DNA from: Lewinella sp038528965
Lineage (GTDB): Bacteria; Bacteroidota; Bacteroidia; Chitinophagales; Saprospiraceae
Assembly (NCBI GenBank): GCA_038528965.1
Contig: JBCBEC010000001.1
Span: 372,001-436,000, forward strand
DNA length: 64,000 bases
Direction: 5' to 3'
The notes beneath the pieces were generated by a model. The model was not told where the DNA came from and did no database searches. It worked only from the letters and a program-made list of their open reading frames with translations. How positions within the stretch are numbered: position 1 is the stretch's first letter; each line of letters begins with the position of its first letter. Shown here one piece after another: positions 54,077 to 61,849 of this stretch. Made by a program: the position numbers and the translations under genes.

Positions 54077-55042
54077 ATGAAAAAGTATAGCATCAAAATA
54101 AGCCTGACGCTCCTACTACTAAGCTTGGTAGTGGTAGTCTTTGGGCAAGAGGCCGCGGCTGGCGCTGCCGTGGCAGAATCATCTAGCTGGTTGGACTGGA
54201 CCATGCAGAATATCGTAATTGTGATGGGTGCCGTAACCGCGATAGCCGCCGTGGGTGCCATTTTTCACCTCAATAACCAGTTGATGGAACTCAACCGGGT
54301 CCGGGTCTTGCAGGAACACGGTATTGAGGTAGCTGAAAAAATGCAAATTGCCAGTAAAGAAACGCTACTCCAGCGCTGGTATAAGAAGATGACCCAAGCA
54401 GTTCCAATCGAAAAGGAAAGCGATGTAATGTTGGACCACAACTACGACGGTATTCGTGAGTTGGACAACATTCTACCTCCCTGGTGGGTCGGCTTGTTTT
54501 ACGCTACCATCTTTATTGGGATCGGTTACTTTTCTTACTACCACATCTCTGATAGGGGGCTTTCCTCAAGCGAGAAGTACGCCGTAGAAATGGAAGAGGC
54601 AGCTGAGGCAGTTAAAGCCTATTTAGCTACCCAGGCCGATCAGGTAGACGAGACTAATGTAGAGGTACTGGTAGATGCGGATCAACTGGCGTTGGGCGAA
54701 AGTATTTTCAACACCCAGTGTGCGGTATGCCATATGGCAGACGGTGGTGGTGGCGTAGGCCCCAACCTAACTGATGAATATTGGCTGCACGGTGGGGATA
54801 TTAAGGACATTTTCACCACCATCAAATATGGTGTACCTGAAAAAGGCATGATTTCCTGGAAGGCGCAGCTCCGGGCGGGTGATATGCAACGCGTGGCTAG
54901 TTACATCCTCACCTTAGGTGGCACTACGCCTGCAAACCCTAAAGCGCCAGAAGGTGATTTGTACACACCAGCGGCGGATGAAGTTCCGGCTGAAGAAGCT
55001 GACGCTACCGCGAATGGACAACTGGGTATGAACCAGGAATAA
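54077..55042 (+). CDS. ccoP: cbb3 oxidase subunit III (CcoP), single-haem type
   Basis: 321 residues from ATG 54077 (a TTG lies two codons upstream in frame). A signal-like N-terminal helix is followed by membrane helices at about 38-62 and 135-157, then one cytochrome c domain with C-A-V-C-H ('CAVCHMADGGGGVGPNL'). Only one CxxCH is present; proteobacterial CcoP has two. The C-terminal 30 residues are Ala/Glu-rich. It passes electrons from soluble cytochromes to CcoO. The gene follows ccoQ within 20 bases. Confidence 0.92.
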   Translation: MKKYSIKISLTLLLLSLVVVVFGQEAAAGAAVAESSSWLDWTMQNIVIVMGAVTAIAAVGAIFHLNNQLMELNRVRVLQEHGIEVAEKMQIASKETLLQRWYKKMTQAVPIEKESDVMLDHNYDGIRELDNILPPWWVGLFYATIFIGIGYFSYYHISDRGLSSSEKYAVEMEEAAEAVKAYLATQADQVDETNVEVLVDADQLALGESIFNTQCAVCHMADGGGGVGPNLTDEYWLHGGDIKDIFTTIKYGVPEKGMISWKAQLRAGDMQRVASYILTLGGTTPANPKAPEGDLYTPAADEVPAEEADATANGQLGMNQE

Positions 55043-55084
55043 AGAGCGAACAAACTCCCCCCAACAGAAACTAGTAAACTGAGT

Positions 55085-56575
55085 ATGCAAACTCCAATTA
55101 TCAGCGACACCGAAGCTTACCGTGACAGTATCAGTACGGTGGATAAGGAAGGGAAACGAGTTTGGATCTATCCCAAGAAGCCTAAGGGCCCTTGGACCAA
55201 TGCTCGTACCTACGTGAGTTGGGTACTTCTACTGGTTTTATTTGGCTTGCCGTTTGTGAAGATCAACGGTAACCCATTTATTCGCCTGGATATTTTGGGG
55301 CGCGATTTCTACCTTTTTGGTATGCACTTTGCGCCCCAAGACTTCCACCTTTTCGTGGTGGCCATGCTTACTTTAGTGGTTTTCATTGCGCTGTTTACCG
55401 TCGTGTTTGGGCGGCTGTTTTGCGGGTGGGTTTGCCCACAGACCATTTTCATGGAAATGGTTTTTCGTAAAATTGAATACTGGATAGAGGGCGATGCCAA
55501 TGCACAACGACGTTTGGACAAAGCACCCTGGACACCGGAAAAGATACGGAAGAAAGTACTCAAGCAAGCGGCCTTTGTACTGGTTTCGGTGTTTATAGCG
55601 CACACTTTTCTTTCCTATTTGATTGGCCCGGAACGCGTCTTTAACACGATCACCTCTTCTCCGTTTGAGAACTTCGGTGGCTTCGCGGCGATGATTGGTT
55701 TCACCGGAGCCTTTTATTTTGTCTTCTCCAGCCTACGCGAACAGGTTTGTACTACGATCTGTCCGTATGGCCGCCTGCAGGGAGTGCTCACTGATGAAGA
55801 TACCATTTTGGTTACCTATGATTTCGTTCGTGGTGAACCAAGGGGTAAGATGAAGAAATCACGTTCAAAGGCCAAGAAGAACCCAGTGACCGCTATGCAA
55901 ACGGCGGTAGCAGCTACAGATACAACTGTGGCTCCACCGGCAGAGAGCCCGATCAAAGTGCAGGGTGATTGCATTGACTGCTACCTCTGTGTTCAGGTCT
56001 GTCCTACCGGAATCGATATTCGCGATGGTGTCCAATTGGAATGTGTGAATTGCACCGCTTGCATGGATGCCTGTGATGAAGTTATGGAAAAAATTGGACG
56101 CGAGCCTCGTCTAATTCGCTACGATAGTAATAACGGTATTCTCAAGCAGGAACGGCGCATTTTTACGCCACGTGCTATTGCTTATTCGGTGGCTCTGCTC
56201 GTATTAATCGTGGTTAATGTAGTACTGTTCTCCGGGCGTAGTAACGTAGAAGCCATCATTTTGCGCACACCGGGTAAACTCTATTACGAGCTCGAGGATA
56301 ATCGTATTAGCAATCTTTACAATTACCAACTCTACAACAAGACCGAGGGCGAATATTTGCCAGAATTTCGTTTTCCGGACTATCCCGAAGCCGAACTACA
56401 ATTTGTGGGTGATGCACCAACACTGGCACCAGATTTAATGACGGAGGGTGCATTCTTTATCGTATTACCAGAGGATTTGGTTACCGAAAGAAAGCAAGAA
56501 ATAAAGATCGAGATTTGGCAGGGCGATGAGTTACTGGAAAGTACCAGCACCAATTTCCTTGGACCAATTCGGTAA
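55085..56575 (+). CDS. ccoG: cbb3 oxidase accessory ferredoxin-type protein CcoG
   Basis: 496 residues with several membrane helices and cysteine motifs 'CGWVCPQ', 'CTTICPYGR', 'CIDCYLCVQVCPTG' and 'CVNCTACMDACDEV'; the last two give two [4Fe-4S] clusters. A basic linker with many Lys lies near 255-275. The C-terminal domain (about 380-496) is immunoglobulin-like. CcoG (FixG/RdxA) is a cupric reductase acting in copper delivery to cbb3 oxidase. 42 bases after ccoP. Confidence 0.94.
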   Translation: MQTPIISDTEAYRDSISTVDKEGKRVWIYPKKPKGPWTNARTYVSWVLLLVLFGLPFVKINGNPFIRLDILGRDFYLFGMHFAPQDFHLFVVAMLTLVVFIALFTVVFGRLFCGWVCPQTIFMEMVFRKIEYWIEGDANAQRRLDKAPWTPEKIRKKVLKQAAFVLVSVFIAHTFLSYLIGPERVFNTITSSPFENFGGFAAMIGFTGAFYFVFSSLREQVCTTICPYGRLQGVLTDEDTILVTYDFVRGEPRGKMKKSRSKAKKNPVTAMQTAVAATDTTVAPPAESPIKVQGDCIDCYLCVQVCPTGIDIRDGVQLECVNCTACMDACDEVMEKIGREPRLIRYDSNNGILKQERRIFTPRAIAYSVALLVLIVVNVVLFSGRSNVEAIILRTPGKLYYELEDNRISNLYNYQLYNKTEGEYLPEFRFPDYPEAELQFVGDAPTLAPDLMTEGAFFIVLPEDLVTERKQEIKIEIWQGDELLESTSTNFLGPIR

Positions 56576-56593
56576 TGGTAAAAACTAACAATC

Positions 56594-57049
56594 ATGAAAG
56601 CATTAACATTTAATTGGGGGCACGGCATATTCGTATTCTATGTCATCTTCGCAAGTGTCCTGTTTTACGCCGTTTACCGCTCCACAAAACACGACAATAG
56701 TTTAGTGGTGGAGAATTACTACGAATATGACTTGGCTTATCAAGGTCAATACGATCGCTTGCAGAACTCGGCGAACTTATCCGAGCCACTTCTTATGCAG
56801 TGGACTAGTTCGAGCAAGCAGTTTGAGCTTCAATTTCCCGCGGAGATTACCGAAGATATTTCTGGTGAAATACAATTCTATCGCCCGGATAACAAGTCGC
56901 TCGATTGGGCCATTCCCTTGGTAGTGAACGAATCCAATCAAATGCCTATCGACCTCAGTAAGACTCCAACCGGGCGCTGGACCGTCAAGGTGTTTTGGGA
57001 AGCTGCTGAGAAACCGTATTTCGCCGAGCGCATCTTAGACCTACGATAA
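56594..57049 (+). CDS. ccoH: FixH/CcoH family assembly protein
   Basis: 151 residues with one N-terminal membrane helix ('WGHGIFVFYVIFASVLFYAV') and a periplasmic beta-sandwich ending 'VFWEAAEKPYFAERILDLR'. The helix opening, 'SLVVENYYEYDLAYQ' and length match FixH. It is required for cbb3 oxidase assembly in other bacteria. 18 bases after ccoG. Confidence 0.88.
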   Translation: MKALTFNWGHGIFVFYVIFASVLFYAVYRSTKHDNSLVVENYYEYDLAYQGQYDRLQNSANLSEPLLMQWTSSSKQFELQFPAEITEDISGEIQFYRPDNKSLDWAIPLVVNESNQMPIDLSKTPTGRWTVKVFWEAAEKPYFAERILDLR

Positions 57050-57059
57050 GCCTTTATTT

Positions 57060-57746
57060 ATGCTCTATACTGCCTTCACCTTCGGGCTTTTAGGAAGTTT
57101 ACACTGCGTAGGCATGTGTGGGCCCTTGGCTTTAGCTATGCCCTTCGGACAACGTGATCGCTTGCTCCGCGTATTGGTGTACAACGCTGGGCGTATCCTA
57201 ACTTATGCCACCTTAGGTGCACTGCTGGGTTTGTTAGGACAAGGTATTTTTCTGGTAGGATTACAATCTTGGCTCACCTTAGCTTTGGGCATTTTATTAA
57301 TTGTAATCGGACTATTCTCGGTCCAATTGGAATTTAATATTTGGACACTTCCCGGACTCTCTAGCTGGTACCTTAAAGTGAAAGCCGCCTTTGGCCGTTT
57401 GATGGAAAAGAGTACCTATGGCTCCTTGTTTAGCGTAGGCTTACTCAATGGTTTACTACCCTGTGGCTTGGTCTATCTCGCGCTAGCTGGTGCATTAACT
57501 ACGGCTAGTTGGCAGTCAGGAATTAGTTACATGATTGTCTTTGGCCTTGGAACTTTACCCTTACTACTGGCAGTAACCATGCTTGGCCAACTGAGTGGCC
57601 GCAAAATCCAAACCTATTTACGCAAAGCCTACCCGGTGGTACTGACGCTCATGGGTGGATTCCTCATCTGGCGAGCCTTGCAATTTCAGTTGCCAGCAGA
57701 TTTCAGTCTGTGGGAGGCGATGAATAATGCCCCTATGTGCCATTAA
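57060..57746 (+). CDS. UreH_2/TauE-like membrane protein of the cbb3 cluster
   Basis: 228 residues with about six membrane helices and the motif 'GSLHCVGMCGPLALAMPFG' (His and paired Cys in helix 1). Its match, 'NGLLPCGLVYLALAGAL', lies near residue 135. These are the features of the UreH_2 / sulfite exporter TauE-like family that ends many Bacteroidetes cco operons. The Cys/His/Met residues suggest metal (copper or nickel) or thiol handling. It follows ccoH after 10 bases. Confidence 0.88.
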   Translation: MLYTAFTFGLLGSLHCVGMCGPLALAMPFGQRDRLLRVLVYNAGRILTYATLGALLGLLGQGIFLVGLQSWLTLALGILLIVIGLFSVQLEFNIWTLPGLSSWYLKVKAAFGRLMEKSTYGSLFSVGLLNGLLPCGLVYLALAGALTTASWQSGISYMIVFGLGTLPLLLAVTMLGQLSGRKIQTYLRKAYPVVLTLMGGFLIWRALQFQLPADFSLWEAMNNAPMCH

Positions 57747-57848
57747 TTACTAGGCATTAAGTACCTTTCTTTCAGCTTAGTATGACATTTGAAGCATAAA
57801 TTAGCGAAATGTCTTGCGCTCAAGCAGCGCAGTTTAACACTCTTTTTG

Positions 57849-57856
57849 TACTTTTG
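57849..57856 (+). promoter_or_regulatory. -7 promoter box of tRNA-Leu
   Basis: TACTTTTG fits TAnnTTTG and lies nine bases before the tRNA 5' end, so transcription would start at or just before the mature tRNA. A -33 TTG at proper spacing is not clear. Confidence 0.6.
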
Positions 57857-57865
57857 CACCGCTCT

Positions 57866-57950
57866 GCCCGGATGGTGGAATTGGTAGACACGCAGGACTT
57901 AAAATCCTGTGACCATTGCGGTCGTGCGGGTTCAAGCCCCGCTCCGGGTA
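57866..57950 (+). tRNA. tRNA-Leu (anticodon TAA)
   Basis: An 85-nt class II tRNA. Acceptor GCCCGGA pairs with TCCGGGT (one G-T). Anticodon stem CAGGA/TCCTG encloses CTTAAAA with anticodon TAA. The long variable arm (TGACCATTGCGGTCG) is typical of Leu. The T arm has GGTTCAAGCC. CCA is not encoded. Confidence 0.95.
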
Positions 57951-57959
57951 CTCCACTAA

Positions 57960-57995
57960 AAAGCGGCTGTTGGAATTCATTCCAGCAGCCGCTTT
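57960..57995 (+). terminator. Terminator of tRNA-Leu
   Basis: A 17-bp stem starting AAAGCGGCTG and ending CAGCCGCTTT with a two-base loop lies nine bases after the tRNA. The T run is short (TTT then CTGTTT). Because A runs precede it, it may also end the minus-strand gene whose stop is near 58025. Confidence 0.8.
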
Positions 57996-58024
57996 CTGTT
58001 TGGTCTTCTGCTCAGGTTTGTTTG

Positions 58025-58645
58025 CTATTCTGGTGCTTCCTCTTTTGGCTCCTCGGCAAACACAAAAAACGAATCAATAAAGCGATCCGTCGAGTGATTG
58101 ATACCATAGGCCCGCTGCGTAACGGTCTGTACCGTATAAAACCGGTTCCCGGCTACCACTGCTTTAGTACGTATGCTGCCGCGCCCATTGAGGTAATCAA
58201 TGCGCCAATAGCGGTAAGGGAAAGTCTCCTGAAAGCCGTCCTGAGAAAACATCACCTCTCCGCGTACGGATTCCGCTGCGGCCGCCTGCGTTTCATCGAG
58301 TAGCGCACCAATGAGTTCAACGCTGTCCTGATGGAGTGCACCGTCGGGATAATCAACGTAGCTAATCATGTATACCTCATTTTCGGCCTTATCACTATTG
58401 GGGGCGTAGTAGAGGGTATGGTAGACCAGTTCACCCACTGGTGTGTCTAAGGTATCTTTCTTTTCCCACAAGCTGGAAGGACTAATTACGCGAAAGCGGC
58501 CTTCATAGCTGCGGATTTCCTCCCATTTCGCTTCCGTGATCTCCCAACTCTTCCTAGGATCTAGTGGTTCTTCCTCCTGTGCGTAGCTGGCAGTCCACAA
58601 GCTGAGCGAGAAAATAGTGAGGAAAAGCAATCGAAAAAAATGCAT
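58025..58645 (-). CDS. Secreted protein, PsbP/DUF1795-like
   Basis: 206 residues with a signal peptide (about 1-22, ending ASYAQ). The mature part has a compact alpha/beta pattern: 'YEGRFRVISPSSLWEKKDTL', 'YMISYVDYPDGALHQDSVEL', 'KAVVAGNRFYTVQTVTQR', 'DRFIDSFFVF'. This succession resembles PsbP/MOG1-fold proteins, whose bacterial members have no agreed function. It stands alone between tRNA-Leu and pncB. Confidence 0.75.
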   Translation of the reverse strand: MHFFRLLFLTIFSLSLWTASYAQEEEPLDPRKSWEITEAKWEEIRSYEGRFRVISPSSLWEKKDTLDTPVGELVYHTLYYAPNSDKAENEVYMISYVDYPDGALHQDSVELIGALLDETQAAAAESVRGEVMFSQDGFQETFPYRYWRIDYLNGRGSIRTKAVVAGNRFYTVQTVTQRAYGINHSTDRFIDSFFVFAEEPKEEAPE

Positions 58646-58760
58646 ACAAAAGTGAGCTTATTGATGGTAATACGACATAGTAACGTCTCTTAAGACGAAT
58701 TATCATGAAATAGACACCTTTTTTAGCGGCAGGGGTTGTATTTATCGAAAAATCAACTAC

Positions 58761-58783
58761 CTTAGTTTTAAAATTAAACTAAG
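58761..58783. promoter_or_regulatory. Candidate NrtR operator before pncB
   Basis: CTTAGTTT taaaatt AAACTAAG: two perfect 8-bp arms with a 7-base spacer, ending five bases before the pncB start codon. The gene after pncB encodes an NrtR-like regulator, which in other bacteria represses NAD genes from palindromes of about 21 bp at such positions. Binding is inferred. Confidence 0.65.
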
Positions 58784-58787
58784 TGTA

Positions 58788-60242
58788 ATGATCCCAGGCT
58801 CTCACTTATCTAAAGTTTACCGGGCAGGGTGGGGGAACCTCACCGATTTATACCAATTGACCATGGCCTATGGCTATTGGCAGCAAAAGATACACGAGCG
58901 CAAAGCGGTATTCCATTTGTTTTTCCGTCGCCACCCTTTTAAAGGCACCTTCACAGTGGCCGCAGGCTTGGCCCTGGTCGCTGACTACCTGAAGAATTTG
59001 CGGTTCTCCGTAGAAGAAATTCAGTACTTGGGGAGCTTAAAAGGAGCAGATGGCAAAGCACTTTTTCCCGAAACCTTCTTGCACTATTTGCAGCGCTTAG
59101 CGTTTACCGGAGATATTTATGCAGTACCAGAAGGTACGGTCATGTATCCAAATGAGCCTATGATTCGTGTGGAGGCTCCGCTACTTCAGGCGCAATTAAT
59201 TGAAACTGCTCTCCTGACTTTAGTTAACTTCTCTAGCTTGATTGCCACCAAGGCTGCTCGCATTCGGCGAGTAGCTGGCGATGATGTGATTATGGAGTTT
59301 GGTTTGCGGCGAGCGCAAGGCATTGATGGCGGTCTTACAGCTAGCCGATCAGCCTATCTGGGGGGCTGTGATGCTACTAGCAATGTGTGGGCGGGCCAGC
59401 ACTTGGGCATTCCCGTTAAGGGCACTCACGCGCACAGCTGGATTATGGTAATGGAAGATGAGTTAGCTGCCTTTGAGGCTTACGCGGAAGTACTACCAAA
59501 CAACTGCATCTTCTTGGTGGATACCTATGATACGCTAGAAGGGGTCCGTAACGCTGTGAAAGTTGGTGATAAACTGAAGGAACGGGGGCACAAGTTATTG
59601 GGCATTCGCCTGGATAGTGGAGATCTCACCGCACTTAGTAAGGAAGCTCGCAGAATTTTAGATGAAGGTGGCTTTCCCGACGCAGTCATTGTAGCCAGCA
59701 ATGATTTGGATGAGCAGACCATTACTCGTATTAAGCAAGAAGGTGGAAAGATTACGACCTGGGGGGTGGGCACGCGCCTGGCTACCGCCTTCGAACAGCC
59801 CGCGCTAGGTGGGGTCTATAAACTAGCTGCTTTTGAGAATGAGCTAGGATTGCTAGAGCCCCGCATTAAACTGAGCGAGCAAGAAATCAAGACATCCAAC
59901 CCCGGTCGGCAGCAAGTGCGCCGTTTCTACCAAAGTGATGGTGCCCCAATCGGCGATATGATTTACGCGCTAGATGCTGCCCCGACAGACCAGCAACTCA
60001 TCGAACCCTATCACCTCGCTGGCCGTTCGGACCTGTCAGCAGCAGACCACTATACGGACTTACTGGTTCCCATCTTTGAGAGCGGTAAATTGGTCTACGA
60101 TTTCCCAACGCTTAAGGAAAGTCGTGATTACTGCGGAGAACAAATTACCCAGTTTGAGCGTCGACCCGAGAAGGCTTATCTTTACGGGCTGGAGCCTCGT
60201 TTAGCAGAGTTGAAATCTCAACTAGCCAACAAGCATCAATAA
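58788..60242 (+). CDS. pncB: Nicotinate phosphoribosyltransferase
   Basis: 484 residues. 'NLTDLYQLTMAYGYW' at the N-terminus, 'EFGLRRAQGIDGGLTASRSA' in the middle, 'VKGTHAHSWIM' with the catalytic His region, and 'GIRLDSGDLTALSKEARRIL' identify the family. It makes nicotinate mononucleotide from nicotinate, PRPP and ATP in NAD salvage. It is preceded by a 23-bp palindrome and followed after 16 bases by nrtR, probably in the same transcript. Confidence 0.95.
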   Translation: MIPGSHLSKVYRAGWGNLTDLYQLTMAYGYWQQKIHERKAVFHLFFRRHPFKGTFTVAAGLALVADYLKNLRFSVEEIQYLGSLKGADGKALFPETFLHYLQRLAFTGDIYAVPEGTVMYPNEPMIRVEAPLLQAQLIETALLTLVNFSSLIATKAARIRRVAGDDVIMEFGLRRAQGIDGGLTASRSAYLGGCDATSNVWAGQHLGIPVKGTHAHSWIMVMEDELAAFEAYAEVLPNNCIFLVDTYDTLEGVRNAVKVGDKLKERGHKLLGIRLDSGDLTALSKEARRILDEGGFPDAVIVASNDLDEQTITRIKQEGGKITTWGVGTRLATAFEQPALGGVYKLAAFENELGLLEPRIKLSEQEIKTSNPGRQQVRRFYQSDGAPIGDMIYALDAAPTDQQLIEPYHLAGRSDLSAADHYTDLLVPIFESGKLVYDFPTLKESRDYCGEQITQFERRPEKAYLYGLEPRLAELKSQLANKHQ

Positions 60243-60258
60243 AGCCTCCTGCTGTACT

Positions 60259-60975
60259 ATGCCATATACTTACGAATATCCCCGTCCCTCTGTCACCGTC
60301 GACTGCATCATCTTTGGCTTGGATGATTCGCAGCAGCTAAAAGTACTCCTGATTCAACGTGATCGTGATCCTTTTGCGGGAAAATGGGCGCTACCCGGCG
60401 GCTTTGTAGAGATGGACGAATCACTGGAGGATGCTGCTCGTCGAGAACTACAGGAAGAAACCGGAGTGGAGAATGTCTTCATGGAGCAGCTTTACACCTT
60501 TGGCACGCTGGGGCGTGATCCGCGCGGACGGGTCATTAGTGTAGCCTATTTTGCCTTGGTGAACCTTAGTGCGCATACCGTTAAGGCAGAAACCGATGCG
60601 CGGGATGCCCGTTGGTTTGCCATCGATAAAGTGCCAGAGTTAGCTTTTGACCACGCCGAGATTCTCGAGGCAGCCCTTGCTCGACTTCGGGCTAAGGTGC
60701 GTTATCAACCGATTGGCTTTGAGTTGTTACCGGAGCATTTTACGCTTTCGCAGTTACAGCAGTTGTACGAAACTGTACTGGGAGTGCCCAATCTGAACAA
60801 ACGGAATTTCCGGACACGCATTCTCAAAATGGGCGTTTTGCAAGAGGTAGGGCGCCAACAAAATGTAGCCCACCGCCCAGCCATGTTGTACGCTTTTGAC
60901 AAGGCCAAATACGAAGAGCTCCTGCAGAGTAGAGAGCCCGATCTGCTGAAGCGGGGAGTGGATTTCGAGATCTAG
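60259..60975 (+). CDS. nrtR: NrtR-type Nudix-related transcriptional regulator
   Basis: 238 residues. The Nudix domain (about 1-145) has an intact Nudix box ('GGFVEMDESLEDAARREL' then QEETGV). The C-terminal winged helix (about 155-230) contains 'FTLSQLQQLYETVLG' and 'NLNKRNFRTRILKMGVL', characteristic of NrtR. In the family ADP-ribose binding releases the repressor from NAD-synthesis genes. The intact box means it may also hydrolyse a nucleotide. It lies directly after pncB, its likely target. Confidence 0.9.
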   Translation: MPYTYEYPRPSVTVDCIIFGLDDSQQLKVLLIQRDRDPFAGKWALPGGFVEMDESLEDAARRELQEETGVENVFMEQLYTFGTLGRDPRGRVISVAYFALVNLSAHTVKAETDARDARWFAIDKVPELAFDHAEILEAALARLRAKVRYQPIGFELLPEHFTLSQLQQLYETVLGVPNLNKRNFRTRILKMGVLQEVGRQQNVAHRPAMLYAFDKAKYEELLQSREPDLLKRGVDFEI

Positions 60976-61213
60976 AGTGTGTTTGGAAGTTTGGTCTTCA
61001 AGTCAAAGTGTGGCGATTTTTCCTAAGTCAAGACCTGCCCGGCTGGTCAGACGGGCGCAAAAAACGGAGTTTTGCTTCGCAGCTACTTCGTGGTAGCGGC
61101 GCTAACTCCGAGGAGCACAGCGACGATCACCGAAGGTGAATGAGGCTTTTTGTAACGTAGAATTAGGGAAAAACGACCATTTTGGCGACGATTACTAAAA
61201 TCCAAATACACTC
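60975..61213. mobile_element. 239-base terminal-inverted-repeat (MITE-like) element
   Basis: The ends GAGTGTGTTTGGA (60975-60987) and TCCAAATACACTC (61201-61213) are near-perfect inverted repeats (12 of 13). Further inside, GCGATTTTTCCTAA and TTAGGGAAAAACGA also pair, and the centre holds CGGAGTT/AACTCCG. No coding frame is present. It fills exactly the space between the stop codons of two convergent genes, and the flanks show only weak TA duplication. It could be a non-autonomous transposon or a large bidirectional terminator. Confidence 0.55.
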
Positions 61214-61846
61214 TTAATTCATCACCAACCCAATCCCCGTCACGTACTTACTATTCTTGGTTAATCGGAAGGGCAGATGTGCGAAGATCGCTTTAGCTTC
61301 TTCATCGTATTCCTGCTCGTACTTAAGTTCCAGGATCACTGCTTGGTCCGGTAGGTAGTGCAAGTGAGCGGGTGGTGCCGCCCAGCTAAAAGGGGCAAAG
61401 CGCATATTCCAATCCAGGGTGATTCGAAATTTCCCATTGGCAGTACCCCAATAAGTCCGCTCGTAGCTATTGACAAGCACCGGGCGTAGTGGTAGGTAAC
61501 GCATGGCTGGAATCTGCTCGAAATGCGCTGGAAGATCAGTCCACAGCGCATCACCCAGTGCTTGACTTTCCTTACTACCTAGTTCGTTATCCTTGATCTT
61601 TACCTCAAAAACTGTTTTGGGTAGTTGTGCGGTGGTTCCCCCGTACCACCTCATGCGGTGCTTACGACGCTGCGGGGTGCCCGAAACGTTTTGGTAAAAT
61701 TCATCAAGCGCCGGCGTGTCAAAATAGATATTGTTGACTTGCCGTTGGGGATACAAGGGGCGAAAGCCTGCGGGATGTGCTCGCAAGACCTGCTCAATCC
61801 AGGGGATTGGTATGCTCTCTATTCTGTATTTCCGTTCGTAGCGCAA
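61214..61846 (-). CDS. VTC domain-containing protein
   Basis: 210 residues forming a VTC-type (polyphosphate polymerase / CYTH-like) tunnel domain: 'RYERKYRIES' at the start, 'VNNIYFDTPALDEFYQN', 'RRKHRMRWYG', 'TVFEVKIKDNELGSKES' and 'VILELKYEQEYDEEAKAIF'. The alternating basic residues (RxxKxR) and acidic ELK motif match VTC4-like catalytic sites. Eukaryotic VTC4 makes polyphosphate; the bacterial stand-alone proteins are largely uncharacterised. It starts three bases before the stop of the ribB gene upstream on the same strand. Confidence 0.87.
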   Translation of the reverse strand: MRYERKYRIESIPIPWIEQVLRAHPAGFRPLYPQRQVNNIYFDTPALDEFYQNVSGTPQRRKHRMRWYGGTTAQLPKTVFEVKIKDNELGSKESQALGDALWTDLPAHFEQIPAMRYLPLRPVLVNSYERTYWGTANGKFRITLDWNMRFAPFSWAAPPAHLHYLPDQAVILELKYEQEYDEEAKAIFAHLPFRLTKNSKYVTGIGLVMN

Positions 61847-61849
61847 AGA

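Noticed and set aside
57809..58303. A 164-residue plus-strand open frame
   Set aside because: It reads through tRNA-Leu and its terminator and overlaps the end of the secreted protein gene on the other strand; no family features.
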